A DNA stretch of 64,000 nt from Scopulibacillus darangshiensis. GTDB lineage: Bacteria > Bacillota > Bacilli > Bacillales > Sporolactobacillaceae. The stretch is from the NCBI RefSeq assembly GCF_004341035.1, contig NZ_SLXK01000005.1:100816-164815 (forward strand). The letters run 5' to 3'. The notes below the pieces were generated by a model. It saw nothing but the letters and a program-made list of their open reading frames with translations, was not told the origin of the DNA and searched no databases. The number at the start of each line of letters is the position of its first letter. Positions within the stretch are counted from its first letter, which is position 1. The translations under genes and the position numbers were made by a program. Positions 44,338 to 52,065 of this stretch are shown here, in pieces.

Positions 44338-44358
44338 AATGACTGATTATCAATCATT
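44338..44358. promoter_or_regulatory. TetR operator-like palindrome upstream of tetR
   Basis: AATGA-C-TGA and TCA-A-TCATT are inverted around TTA, with one mismatched pair. The half site AATGACT matches the palindrome at 43686-43702, consistent with autoregulation. Confidence 0.6.
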
Positions 44359-44383
44359 ATATAATATTTCACGATATTTTGAA

Positions 44384-44415
44384 AGGGGTCAGACCCCGGA
44401 GGGTCTGACCCCTTT
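44384..44415. terminator. GGGTCAGACCC-type terminator hairpin
   Basis: AAAGGGGTCAGAC and GTCTGACCCCTTT form a 13-bp stem just after the stop of the lipoyl-like gene (minus strand), also upstream of the TetR promoter region. Similar palindromes occur at 29062 and 63314. Confidence 0.75.
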
Positions 44416-44417
44416 CT

Positions 44418-44693
44418 TTACACTGATTCCATTAGATCATCCTTGATGTATGCCAAAACCATACCAGGGATGACACGATCACCTTTCTTTACCTGAATGG
44501 AATGAATCACGCCGCTTACTCCGACGGATATTCTTTCATGTATCCCATTTTCAGTCTTTATCGTTAAGAGCGGTTCGAATTCTTTCGTTCTCGTGTTTGG
44601 TTGGACTAAGACCATTTCAACCTCACCAAATGACGGGCTTGTCACAATCTCTTTGTTTCCCCAACGGTAAGACAGCATTTCGCGAATGACCAC
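44418..44693 (-). CDS. Lipoyl/biotinyl-domain-like protein without the modifiable lysine (copy 2)
   Basis: A 91-residue protein starting at GTG 44693, seven bases after GGAGG. From residue 4 it is clearly paralogous to copy 1: both have R-E at 4-5, KEIVTSPSFG at 14-23, EPL at 40-42 and VKKGD-VIPG in the second half. The lysine position reads KTEN-G, so Asn49 stands where a lipoyl or biotin carrier has Lys. It begins 16 bases after rocG1 stops, so it is its operon partner. The C-terminus lacks the Cys/His tail of copy 1. Function unknown; I infer a structural or allosteric partner of the glutamate dehydrogenase step. Confidence 0.8.
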   Translation of the reverse strand: MVIREMLSYRWGNKEIVTSPSFGEVEMVLVQPNTRTKEFEPLLTIKTENGIHERISVGVSGVIHSIQVKKGDRVIPGMVLAYIKDDLMESV

Positions 44694-44709
44694 ATCATCT
44701 CCTCCTTTT

Positions 44710-45999
44710 TTATACCCAGCCGCGATATCTTGAGGCTTCTGCCATATCACGCACGCCGACCATGTATGCAGCAAGGCGCATATTGATCTTCCTTGTCTGT
44801 GATACTTCATATACATTAGTAAACGCTTTAACCAGGACTTCTTTTAAGCGTTCTTGGACCAACTCCTCCGTCCAATAATAGCCCTGATTGTTTTGTACCC
44901 ATTCAAAATATGAAACGGTGACACCGCCAGCGCTTGCCAAAACATCTGGCACGAGAAGGACATCACGCTCTGTTAATATTCTGGTTGCTTCTAAGGTAGT
45001 TGGTCCATTGGCCGCTTCCACAACAATATTCGCCTTTATACGAGGGGCATTTTCTTTGGTAATTTGATTTTCAATGGCCGCAGGCACAAGAATGTCACAA
45101 TCTAATTCCAGGAGTTCGTTGTTTGTTATTGTATTTTTAAACAATGTGGTTACTGTTCCAAAGCTGTCACGCCGGTCAAGCAAATCATCAATATCCAAAC
45201 CGTTCGGATTGTACAAAGCACCATAGGCATCTGAAATTCCGACCACATTTGCTCCAGCGTCATGCATAAACTTAGCGAGATAGCTTCCCGCATTGCCAAA
45301 TCCTTGAATAACGACACGGGCACCATTTAGCTCCAAGTGGCGTTTCTTTGCGGCTTCACGAATACAAATCGTCACACCCATTGCCGTTGCGGAATCCCGG
45401 CCATGTGAACCACCTAATACAACCGGTTTACCGGTTATAAATCCGGGTGAATCAAATTCTCTTATGCGGCTGTATTCATCCAGCATCCAGGACATAATTT
45501 GAGAATTTGTAAAAACATCAGGCGCCGGAATGTCTTTGGTTGGTCCAACGATTTGACTGATCGCTCTGACATAACCGCGGCTTAATGCCTCAAGTTCACG
45601 GAAAGACATTTCTCTTGGATCGCAAATAATTCCGCCCTTCCCGCCTCCATATGGCAAGTCTACAATACCAGATTTTAAACTCATCCAAATCGACAGTGCT
45701 TTGACCTCATCTTCGGTGACATCAGGGTGAAAGCGAACACCGCCTTTTGTCGGTCCAACGGAATCATTATGTTGAGAGCGGTAACCTGTAAAAATTTTGA
45801 CCGAACCATCATCCATCCTAACCGGAATTCGAACAGTGAGCATACGAATGGGTTCCTTTAGCAACTCGTACATGTCATTTGAATATCCCAGTTTTTCCAA
45901 CGCCTCTTTTATCACTGTTTGTGTTGATGTAAAAAGATTTAATGATTCCTTTTCTTCTTCAATGTGCCGTTCATCTATTTTTAAAACTGCTGTATTCAT
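44710..45999 (-). CDS. rocG: Catabolic NAD-glutamate dehydrogenase (copy 1)
   Basis: A 429-residue enzyme. It has the catalytic block LPYGGGKGGI with the substrate Lys, GPTKDIPAPDVFTN with the catalytic Asp, and the nucleotide motif IQGFGNAGSYLAKF; the DAGANVVGISD region is of the NAD type. It deaminates glutamate to 2-oxoglutarate. ATG 45999 (residues MNTAVLKID) is preferred to the preceding ATG codons, because AGGGGTGG then has usable spacing. It is closely related along its length to the rocG copy at 59171-60457. It has its own sigma-54-type promoter and is followed by a lipoyl-like gene. Confidence 0.94.
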   Translation of the reverse strand: MNTAVLKIDERHIEEEKESLNLFTSTQTVIKEALEKLGYSNDMYELLKEPIRMLTVRIPVRMDDGSVKIFTGYRSQHNDSVGPTKGGVRFHPDVTEDEVKALSIWMSLKSGIVDLPYGGGKGGIICDPREMSFRELEALSRGYVRAISQIVGPTKDIPAPDVFTNSQIMSWMLDEYSRIREFDSPGFITGKPVVLGGSHGRDSATAMGVTICIREAAKKRHLELNGARVVIQGFGNAGSYLAKFMHDAGANVVGISDAYGALYNPNGLDIDDLLDRRDSFGTVTTLFKNTITNNELLELDCDILVPAAIENQITKENAPRIKANIVVEAANGPTTLEATRILTERDVLLVPDVLASAGGVTVSYFEWVQNNQGYYWTEELVQERLKEVLVKAFTNVYEVSQTRKINMRLAAYMVGVRDMAEASRYRGWV

Positions 46000-46395
46000 C
46001 ATTCCACCCCTGATCATAATATATTTTCTAACCCTATAAATAAGTACCTACCTTTTGTGCTTAAGAAAAACTGTCCAACCAACCCATTTGTAAACTTCTA
46101 TCGTTTTTATTTTTTCATTGCCTCATTTATTACGTCCTTTCCAAGAGAGAAGACCATTCAACAATTTACCATGCAATTTACATGCCAAATGATTTAAATA
46201 ATAACTTTCCATTAAAACAAAAGGTTCCATTTGACTTTTTATTCGTAAACTCTAAAATCGATCATTCAAATATGAATAAACCCTTTCGGAATGATTCATC
46301 ATTGCATAAGAGGAAATAGAACCAATAGGTGTTTGCTTGCATAGCCTAAAAAGAAAACGATGAGTGCCGATCATGTGAAAAAGGAGCGAGCATCT
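46000..46395. other. Intergenic region upstream of rocG1
   Basis: 396 bases between divergent genes. It holds the sigma-54 promoter (46172-46187), an upstream AT-rich stretch that may contain activator sites (ATTCA/TGAAT around 46262-46275 is the only weak repeat), and the promoter region of the Gly/Pro-rich gene. No further gene is supported. Confidence 0.5.
46172..46187 (-). promoter_or_regulatory. Sigma-54 (-24/-12) promoter of rocG1
   Basis: On the minus strand TGGCAT-GTAAA-TTGCA (plus 46187 to 46172) matches the RpoN consensus at exact spacing. It gives an approximately 160-base leader to rocG1. In B. subtilis rocG is also SigL/RocR dependent. Confidence 0.8.
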
Positions 46396-46743
46396 ATGCA
46401 ACGTCAATATGGATATCCTGGATCCGGCTTCCCCCAAGGAGGTCAAGGGGGCGGAGGACAGCAGCCCTCAACACAAACTCAGCCGCCTGGCCCGCCGCCA
46501 TCATTTACACCACAAGCGGAACCACAGGCACAAGGCGGAGCTCAAGTCTACGCTGTTGATCCCGGAGCCATTCGGGGCTGCCTCTATCGCTGGACATATA
46601 TTTGGCTGAGAGGCCGTCAGCAATTTTGGTTTTACCCAATTTTTGTAGGACCGCGTTCTATTGCCGGTTTCCGCTGGTCAGGGCGGGGCTGGTACTATTA
46701 CGGTGTCGATCTCCGCCAAATCACCCAGTTTCGTTGCTATTAA
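46396..46743 (+). CDS. Gly/Pro/Gln-rich protein with aromatic C-terminal domain
   Basis: A 115-residue protein. Residues 1-60 are low complexity (Gly, Gln, Pro; YGYPGSGFPQGGQGGGGQQ, then Pro-rich). Residues 60-115 form a compact Trp/Tyr/Phe-rich domain (YRWTYIWLRGRQQFWFYPIF, then RSIAGFRW and WYYYGVDLRQITQFRC). No signal peptide. The design is like that of Bacillales spore-surface or coat proteins, but I do not recognise a named family. ATG 46396 has AAGGAG nine bases upstream. Confidence 0.7.
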   Translation: MQRQYGYPGSGFPQGGQGGGGQQPSTQTQPPGPPPSFTPQAEPQAQGGAQVYAVDPGAIRGCLYRWTYIWLRGRQQFWFYPIFVGPRSIAGFRWSGRGWYYYGVDLRQITQFRCY

Positions 46744-46756
46744 AGAAAGCTAAAAA

Positions 46757-46793
46757 AGGGGGAAAATACATGAGTGTCAATGTATCTTCCCCT
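46757..46793. terminator. Bidirectional terminator
   Basis: AGGGGGAAAATACAT pairs with ATGTATCTTCCCCT between the convergent Gly/Pro-rich and aminotransferase genes. Confidence 0.7.
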
Positions 46794-46813
46794 CTCTCGT
46801 TATTTAGTTTTTG

Positions 46814-47986
46814 CTAAAATAATTTCAGCTTCTTGATTCGTTCAACCATTTCAAGCAAACGATCTTCACCGGCCAAAAGTCCGGCTCGGACATAAGAATC
46901 GCCTTCCTTTCCAAAACCGATTCCCGGGGCTACGGCAATATGAGCTTTGCTGAGCAGAAGATCGGAAAACGATTCAGATGTAAACCCCGAAGGTACAGGG
47001 AACCAGGTAAAAAAGGACCCTTTAGGGTAATCAACTTCCCAGCCAATGTTCCGGAGCCCGCCAATCAAAGTATTTCTCCTAGATTCATACATTTGGACAA
47101 GGTCACGGACGCAATCTTGTGGACCAAGAAGTGCCGCTTTCGCCGCTTCCTGTACTGCCCCAAACAAACTGACGAATAAGTGATCTTGAATCAAATTGAT
47201 GCTTTTTATAACACTAGGGTTGCCAAGTGCGAAACCCACCCGCCAACCGGCCATATTATACGATTTGGACAATGTGTAAATTTCAATACCGGTTTCTTTA
47301 GCACCTGGTGTTTGCAAAAAGCTAACGGGTTTCTTGTCATCAAATCCAATCGCACCATAGGCAAAATCATGAACAACACATATATTCCAGCGGTCTGCTA
47401 TTTGAACAGTCTCTGCAAAAAATTCCGGTGTCGCCACAGCCCCGGTCGGATTGCCCGGATAATTTAAGAACATCATTTTTGCTTGGTTTAGCACCTTTAC
47501 GGATAATGCATCATAATCGGGTAAAAAAACATGACTTTCACGCAAGGGCATGAATGACATCCTGCCTTTTGCCATTGAGATGCCTGACCAGTAATCGGGA
47601 TAGCCCGGGTCAGGTACAAGAGCAGTATCACCCGGATTCAGCAGGCACTGGCTTACCTCGACAAGCCCGCTTTTTCCTCCATAAAGAATCGCAACTTCTG
47701 ATTCCGGATCAATTGGAACACCATACTCCCGCTTATAAAATTCAGCTATAGCCTCTTTCAAAAAATCATGACCCTGAAATGGTGAGTATTTGTGGTAAAG
47801 GGGGTTATCAGCTGCCCGCTTCAGCGCATCAATGACATGCCTTGGAGTCGGCTGATCGGGGCTCCCTTGTCCTAAATTAATCACATCGTAACCCGAAGCG
47901 GAAAGGCGGGCGACCTTACCAACCAGTTTTGCAAAGAACTGATCGGGAAGTTGTTTTAACATTTGTGATGATTGGAATGATTTCAA
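46814..47986 (-). CDS. Class I/II aminotransferase, MtnE-like
   Basis: A 390-residue PLP enzyme. Lys is in the TLSKSYNMAGWRVGF motif, and Asn/Asp/Tyr in FLNYPGNPTGA and VVHDFAYGAIGFD. The N-terminus (LKQLPDQFFAKLV) and INLGQGSPDQPTP resemble MtnE (YkrV) of Bacillus subtilis, which makes methionine from its keto acid in the methionine salvage cycle. Other salvage genes are absent here, so a broader branched or aromatic activity is possible. It overlaps the upstream GNAT gene by 4 bases. Confidence 0.85.
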   Translation of the reverse strand: MKSFQSSQMLKQLPDQFFAKLVGKVARLSASGYDVINLGQGSPDQPTPRHVIDALKRAADNPLYHKYSPFQGHDFLKEAIAEFYKREYGVPIDPESEVAILYGGKSGLVEVSQCLLNPGDTALVPDPGYPDYWSGISMAKGRMSFMPLRESHVFLPDYDALSVKVLNQAKMMFLNYPGNPTGAVATPEFFAETVQIADRWNICVVHDFAYGAIGFDDKKPVSFLQTPGAKETGIEIYTLSKSYNMAGWRVGFALGNPSVIKSINLIQDHLFVSLFGAVQEAAKAALLGPQDCVRDLVQMYESRRNTLIGGLRNIGWEVDYPKGSFFTWFPVPSGFTSESFSDLLLSKAHIAVAPGIGFGKEGDSYVRAGLLAGEDRLLEMVERIKKLKLF

Positions 47987-48558
47987 TGGTTATTCTCCTG
48001 CAGATTATCCCACTCTTCCCGCAACATGCCCATGCGAATAGAGTCATAATACTTACCGTTATAATACCGGCATTTTCTCAAGCGCCCCTCGAGCTGCATA
48101 CCGATTTTCTCAGCTGTCCTCATCATCCGTTTGTTGCCTGACCATGTCGTAATACCCACTCTTACCAGAGGCATGGTTGTGAAAAGATGGCCGACCCACA
48201 GTGTCATCGCCTCAGTCCCATAACCCCCGTTCCAATAACGGGTATCATAGATAACAATACCAGCCTCAAGCCAGTTCGAGGCTTTGTGCTCCCAATAATA
48301 GCTCACCATACCGATAACGTTATTGTCCGCCACAATAGCCATCTGACTCGTTTTACAAAGAGCGGCTTGCATTTTTTTCTTTTCAACATACGCATCATAA
48401 CTAATCCATTCCAAAGGAAAATAGGGGGCATCCCACTTTTTCCATTCTGGATTTTGTTCACCGTAAGTAAAGTTCCAAAGTGTTCTATAATCAGCTTCCC
48501 TTATCGGGCGTAATATTACCTTTTTGCCAATTAGTCTTATATCAGTTTCCATCTTCAT
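47983..48558 (-). CDS. GNAT N-acetyltransferase, RimJ/RimL-like
   Basis: A 191-residue acetyltransferase. It has an N-terminal VILRPIREADYRTLW, and the TWSGNKRMMRTAEKIGMQLEGRLRKCRYYNGKYYDSIRMGML C-terminal part, typical of the Acetyltransf_3 group. The four-base overlap with the aminotransferase gene points to co-transcription. The substrate is unknown. Confidence 0.88.
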   Translation of the reverse strand: MKMETDIRLIGKKVILRPIREADYRTLWNFTYGEQNPEWKKWDAPYFPLEWISYDAYVEKKKMQAALCKTSQMAIVADNNVIGMVSYYWEHKASNWLEAGIVIYDTRYWNGGYGTEAMTLWVGHLFTTMPLVRVGITTWSGNKRMMRTAEKIGMQLEGRLRKCRYYNGKYYDSIRMGMLREEWDNLQENNH

Positions 48559-48796
48559 GACTATCTCTCCCTGCTTGCAAATCGTGTGTCCTTAATTCCT
48601 TCTACACAATTTCCTCGTGTCCTTTTTTATGTCGGTAATTTCTTATAAATATGCGGTATGATGTTTGGATAAATGAATTTTCCGATCTATGTCCTAACAA
48701 AATGTTTATTTTCCCTGAAACTCAGCGTATGTCCATAACGAAAAGATCCACTGATCCATATGATGTATTATGTTTGAAAAAGGGGGTGGCAAATTA

Positions 48797-48934
48797 ATGG
48801 GCTTCTATGGTGGAGGCGCCGGTGGCGCTGGATGCGGCTGTGGCGGCGGTGGTGGTTATGCCGGCGGTGGATTCGCGCTCATCGTTGTACTCTTTATCTT
48901 GTTGATTATTGTTGGTGCGGCTTACGTATACTAA
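48797..48934 (+). CDS. YjcZ-family sporulation protein, 45 aa
   Basis: A 45-residue protein: a Gly/Cys/Tyr-rich head (MGFYGGGAGGAGCGCGGGGG, residues 1-20), then FALIVVLFILLIIVGAAYVY as one membrane helix. This is the YjcZ pattern. AAAGGGGGTGG precedes the ATG. A paralogue without the Gly-rich head is at 1850-1918. Such genes are expressed during sporulation in Bacillus. The exact role is unknown. Confidence 0.85.
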   Translation: MGFYGGGAGGAGCGCGGGGGYAGGGFALIVVLFILLIIVGAAYVY

Positions 48935-48980
48935 CAGCCCGCTTGAAGATGACCCTCTGGACGTATTCAGATAAACTAAA

Positions 48981-49017
48981 AAACAGGCGAGAGAGAGACT
49001 TCTACGCCTGTTTTTTT
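48981..49017 (+). terminator. Terminator of the YjcZ gene
   Basis: AAACAGGCG and CGCCTGTTT form a stem followed by seven T, 50 bases after the stop. Confidence 0.75.
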
Positions 49018-49022
49018 GGTGC

Positions 49023-49052
49023 AAAAAAGAGACCAACCTGTGGTCTCTTTTT
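49023..49052. terminator. Terminator of the ytxH-like gene
   Basis: AAAAAGAGACCA and TGGTCTCTTTTT form a perfect 12-bp stem. It ends the minus-strand transcript and backs up the preceding terminator. Confidence 0.85.
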
Positions 49053-49076
49053 AACATCATTTGCATTATGTCTGTA

Positions 49077-49373
49077 TTATCTATAAGGCTCTTTTTCTTT
49101 ACTTGTTATGTTTTGTGCCACTTCCTTAGCTTTTCCAACCAATTGCTGTGATTGATCAGTTAAAGATTTGGCGACCTCAGTTGACTTTTGGAGAACATCC
49201 TTTGATTGTCCGCCAAGATCTTTACGAAGTTCCTCACCCGACTTAGGGGCAAGTAAGAGTGCGGAAAACGCACCGATCATACCGCCGACAAATGTTCCAA
49301 TGATAAAATCCTTAGTATTAATGCTGTTGCTATTGTTGTTTTGATCTTGATCTTGAACTTGTTTTGAACTCAT
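49077..49373 (-). CDS. YtxH-family membrane-anchored protein
   Basis: A 98-residue protein. A hydrophilic N-terminus precedes a membrane helix with the YtxH signature IGTFVGGMIGAFSALLLAPKSGEELRKDL. A helical coiled tail follows (SKDVLQKSTEVAKSL...). YtxH proteins are general-stress, cell-envelope-linked proteins without clear function. It is a single gene. Confidence 0.88.
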   Translation of the reverse strand: MSSKQVQDQDQNNNSNSINTKDFIIGTFVGGMIGAFSALLLAPKSGEELRKDLGGQSKDVLQKSTEVAKSLTDQSQQLVGKAKEVAQNITSKEKEPYR

Positions 49374-49575
49374 TGAAATATCCTCCTTCTAAATTAATTG
49401 CTCTTATCATCTGGGATGGTGAAACATATTTTGTTACTACCCTATATGTTCAAGCGTCAAACATATTTTTCAAAGATAAAGAGCAACTTTACAGTAGTAT
49501 ACCAATCCCTGTCTTATTCGTCTATTTCCCAACAATGGGTTTTGATAAACCACATTGTATTTATCGCCAGATTTG

Positions 49576-50616
49576 TTATAGCAAGTCCATATAGTTGCAT
49601 AAGCTCTCAGCTTGCTGCCCGTTCCTCCCTGTTACCGGGTCGGCAGTGACGAGCGCATTAAGCACTGATTCCTCTGTCGCCTCAGCAACAGCGTGAAAGG
49701 CCTGATCAATGTCATTTTCATGAATCACATTCAGTGCCAATAAGTCTGAGTGATGATCATGCGGGATATGACCCGCCGTTGAAAAACCAATGGCAATATC
49801 GCCACTGCCATTTCCAATAAATGATCCCGTTCGGCTCAGCCCTACTGCTGATCTTTTAATGATTCGGTTAAGCTGGCGGCTACTGACGGGTAAATCCGTA
49901 GCTATAATAATGATCACTGACCCTTTTTCCGGCTCCTTATCGTTCCTTCGCCCCATCATCGCGCCAAGCATGTGACCATTCACCATCAAGTCATCCCTTC
50001 TGCCAAAATTGGCTAATACGAGCACACCGATTGTATATGTGCCATGGGGGTAATGAAGGACTCGAGAGGCAGTGCCAATCCCGCCTTTTAATCCATAACA
50101 AACCATGCCCGTCCCAGCGCCTGCACCGCCTTCTTCAAATGTCTTGTCAGCGCGATTAATGGCAGAAAAAACGTGATCGCGCCGAACGAAGCGTGTGCGA
50201 ATATCATTTAAAACCATATCATTGCATTCACATACAACCGGATTAACAGTCCCTGTCGATCTGCCGATTTCCGGGTTCCAATGGAGCATATAATCGATCA
50301 GTGCTTCTGCACACGTGCCGACGCTAAATGTATTTGTTAAGATAATTGGGGTTTCTAGTGTGCCTAGCTCATTAATTTGTACGAGCCCGATTGATTTTCC
50401 GAAGCCATTGAAGACATGTGAGGCGGCTATTAACTTATATTTAAAAAGGTTGCCTTGATAAGGCAGGACTGCGGTAACACCCGTTTGCATATCACCATCA
50501 CTCAAAGTCACCTGTCCCACTGTTACCCCTTCCACATCAGTAATGGCATTCCTTTCCCCAGGCTGCAAGCGGCCAATTTGGATACCATGGTCACGAATTC
50601 TTTTTTTTCGGTGCAT
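49576..50616 (-). CDS. DmpA/BapA-type aminopeptidase (P1/S58 family)
   Basis: A 346-residue Ntn-type hydrolase. It has the family N-terminus ITDVEGVTVGQVTLSDG, the GTVNPVVCECND region and the autocleavage/nucleophile segment IGNGSGDIAIGFSTAGH, where the Ser becomes the N-terminal nucleophile after self-processing. Family members are D- or L-aminopeptidases, beta-peptidyl aminopeptidases. The partner is unknown. It is a single gene with its ribosome site AAAGGGGGAAAAGG. Confidence 0.9.
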   Translation of the reverse strand: MHRKKRIRDHGIQIGRLQPGERNAITDVEGVTVGQVTLSDGDMQTGVTAVLPYQGNLFKYKLIAASHVFNGFGKSIGLVQINELGTLETPIILTNTFSVGTCAEALIDYMLHWNPEIGRSTGTVNPVVCECNDMVLNDIRTRFVRRDHVFSAINRADKTFEEGGAGAGTGMVCYGLKGGIGTASRVLHYPHGTYTIGVLVLANFGRRDDLMVNGHMLGAMMGRRNDKEPEKGSVIIIIATDLPVSSRQLNRIIKRSAVGLSRTGSFIGNGSGDIAIGFSTAGHIPHDHHSDLLALNVIHENDIDQAFHAVAEATEESVLNALVTADPVTGRNGQQAESLCNYMDLL

Positions 50617-50883
50617 CCTTTTCCCCCTTTCTCGCCATTATTCGATAACTATCTTTTTCTTCATCAAATCGTTATTATCCTTCTTAATGTTGTTGGCAGA
50701 CTGATAAAATAAATAGTTTGGGAGACCAAAAAGATGTGAACATTAGCTGTTTTATCCTCCTAACGACACTGTTATCAATTTCGGGCGGGATAATAGAACT
50801 AGGTCTAGCGATTGGAAAACTGCCTCAATTCCGCACTGAAAACATCGGATGATTAGGTCGTATTAACCGTTTTCCCTTTAAAA

Positions 50884-50913
50884 TGTTTTTAATTATCAGA
50901 AATAGTCTATAAT
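50884..50913 (+). promoter_or_regulatory. Promoter with Fur-like box of the candidate sRNA
   Basis: TATAAT at 50908-50913 is a perfect -10. The 15 bases at 50884-50898 (TGTTTTTAATTATCA) match the Fur box TGATAATNATTATCA at 11 of 14 defined positions, with the right half exact, and cover the -35 region. The -35 itself is poor. Confidence 0.5.
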
Positions 50914-51003
50914 AAAAACATACTTACCTTAAGTTTTTAAGGTTAATACCCATCCATACCCCCTTTTTTGGAGCCCTTTGCTTACGGCAAAGGGTCTTTT
51001 TTA
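50914..51003 (+). ncRNA. Candidate C-rich small RNA, FsrA-like
   Basis: The promoter at 50884-50913 would start a transcript of about 84 bases. A small 5' hairpin CCTTAA-GTTT-TTAAGG is followed by an unpaired C-rich stretch (ACCCATCCATACCCCCTTTT) complementary to Shine-Dalgarno sequences. It ends in a strong terminator (GAGCCCTTTGC/GCAAAGGGTC, then T-run to 51003). No coding gene ends at this terminator. Size, Fur-like box and C-rich target region agree with FsrA, the iron-sparing RNA of Bacillus. This is inference from architecture; sequence identity to FsrA was not tested. Confidence 0.6.
50971..51003 (+). terminator. Terminator of the candidate sRNA
   Basis: GAGCCCTTTGC (50971-50981) and GCAAAGGGTC (50987-50996) form the stem, followed by TTTTTT. 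Confidence 0.85.
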
Positions 51004-51028
51004 TATCCGTACTCATTTTAATAAAACT

Positions 51029-51056
51029 TGTAAATGTTCCGTCAATATTGTGTAAA
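51029..51056 (+). promoter_or_regulatory. PhoP-type box upstream of glpQ
   Basis: On the minus strand TTTACA, TTGACG and TTTACA are spaced by five bases each (11-base period), the arrangement bound by PhoP (TT[ACT]ACA repeats). The box ends six bases before the -35 of the glpQ promoter, a position for activation. Confidence 0.6.
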
Positions 51057-51061
51057 TGTCA

Positions 51062-51090
51062 TTCACAGTAAAAAGTGTCTATGCTACGAT
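51062..51090 (+). promoter_or_regulatory. Sigma-A promoter of glpQ
   Basis: TTCACA (51062-51067), 17 bases, TACGAT (51085-51090). Confidence 0.6.
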
Positions 51091-51149
51091 TTCGGTAAAG
51101 TCTTAAATCTATTAATCTCTAAGACCTACTATGTATTGGAGGGACACCG

Positions 51150-52061
51150 ATGTTAAAAATGTTGAAAAAGTCCGGTCTTGTTATTGCTGCCTTAATGCTT
51201 TCCGTGGTCATGCTAGACAAACAGACACTGGCGAAAACGAGTCGGTCTCTGCTCAATCCACATCACATTTTGGACATTGCCCATCGCGGGGCTTCGGGAT
51301 ATGCACCTGAACATACCCTTGCATCTTATAAAATGGGCGAAAGATTAAAAGGTGATTACGTGGAAATTGATTTACAAATGACGGGTGACGGCAAATTGAT
51401 CGCCATGCATGATGAAACGCTCGACCGCACAACGAATGGAACGGGTCTTGTCAAGGATTATACGCTTGACGAGATTAAGCAATTAGATGCGGGATCATGG
51501 TTCAATGAGAATTACCCGGAAAAGGCAAACCCTGCTTATGTTGGTTTAAAGATCCCTACCCTTGAGGACATCATCGACACCTTTGGCCGCAGTGCGAACT
51601 ATTATATCGAAACAAAATCCCCCGATGTCTATCCCGGTATGGAAGAAAAGCTGCTTGGCATTCTTAAGAACCATAAGCTGATTGGACCGAACGCTCATTC
51701 CGGGAAAGTCATCATCCAGTCATTCAGTAAGGATAGCCTGCTTAAGATCCACAATATGGATAAAAGTATCCCGCTTGTGCAACTCTTATCTTACCATTCA
51801 GATGCAGACATTTCTCAGGGAGAAATCGCTGCCATCAAACAGTATGCTGTCGGCGTCGGACCAAATTATAAATATATTGACCGCGACTACGTCCAAAAAG
51901 TTCGAAATAACGGTCTTCTCATTCATCCTTATACAGTGAACACCAGAGAGGACATGGAGATGCTATTGGACTGGGGAGTAACAGGCATGTTCACAAATTA
52001 CCCCGACCTTCTGCACGAAATTATTAAAGGCCAACCTCTCAAGGTTGGCCTCGGGTCTTAA
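51150..52061 (+). CDS. glpQ: Secreted glycerophosphodiester phosphodiesterase
   Basis: A 303-residue exported protein with a signal peptide (about residues 1-28, [17 protein letters not shown]). The GDPD domain has His in [15 protein letters not shown], metal Glu/Asp in [30 protein letters not shown] and the second catalytic His in AMHDE. It hydrolyses glycerophosphodiesters, including teichoic-acid chains, giving glycerol-3-phosphate. Pho-type boxes upstream agree with phosphate-starvation control of glpQ in Bacillus. A perfect hairpin (AGGCCAACCT/AGGTTGGCCT, 52027-52050) covers the last codons and may end the transcript. Confidence 0.92.
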   Translation: MLKMLKKSGLVIAALMLSVVMLDKQTLAKTSRSLLNPHHILDIAHRGASGYAPEHTLASYKMGERLKGDYVEIDLQMTGDGKLIAMHDETLDRTTNGTGLVKDYTLDEIKQLDAGSWFNENYPEKANPAYVGLKIPTLEDIIDTFGRSANYYIETKSPDVYPGMEEKLLGILKNHKLIGPNAHSGKVIIQSFSKDSLLKIHNMDKSIPLVQLLSYHSDADISQGEIAAIKQYAVGVGPNYKYIDRDYVQKVRNNGLLIHPYTVNTREDMEMLLDWGVTGMFTNYPDLLHEIIKGQPLKVGLGS

Positions 52062-52065
52062 TTGT

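Larger units (their letters stand above)
50617..51149. other. Intergenic region with candidate sRNA and glpQ promoter
   Basis: 533 bases between the divergent DmpA-type and glpQ genes. It contains the candidate Fur-controlled small RNA (50914-51003) with its promoter, and the PhoP-type repeats and promoter of glpQ. A possible 38-codon reading frame at 50736-50852 is weak. Confidence 0.6.

Noticed and set aside
50736..50852. 38-codon GTG-started frame with a hydrophobic N-terminus, resembling a secreted peptide
   Set aside because: The ribosome site is weak and distant, no Rap or other partner gene is near, and the region is intergenic between divergent genes.
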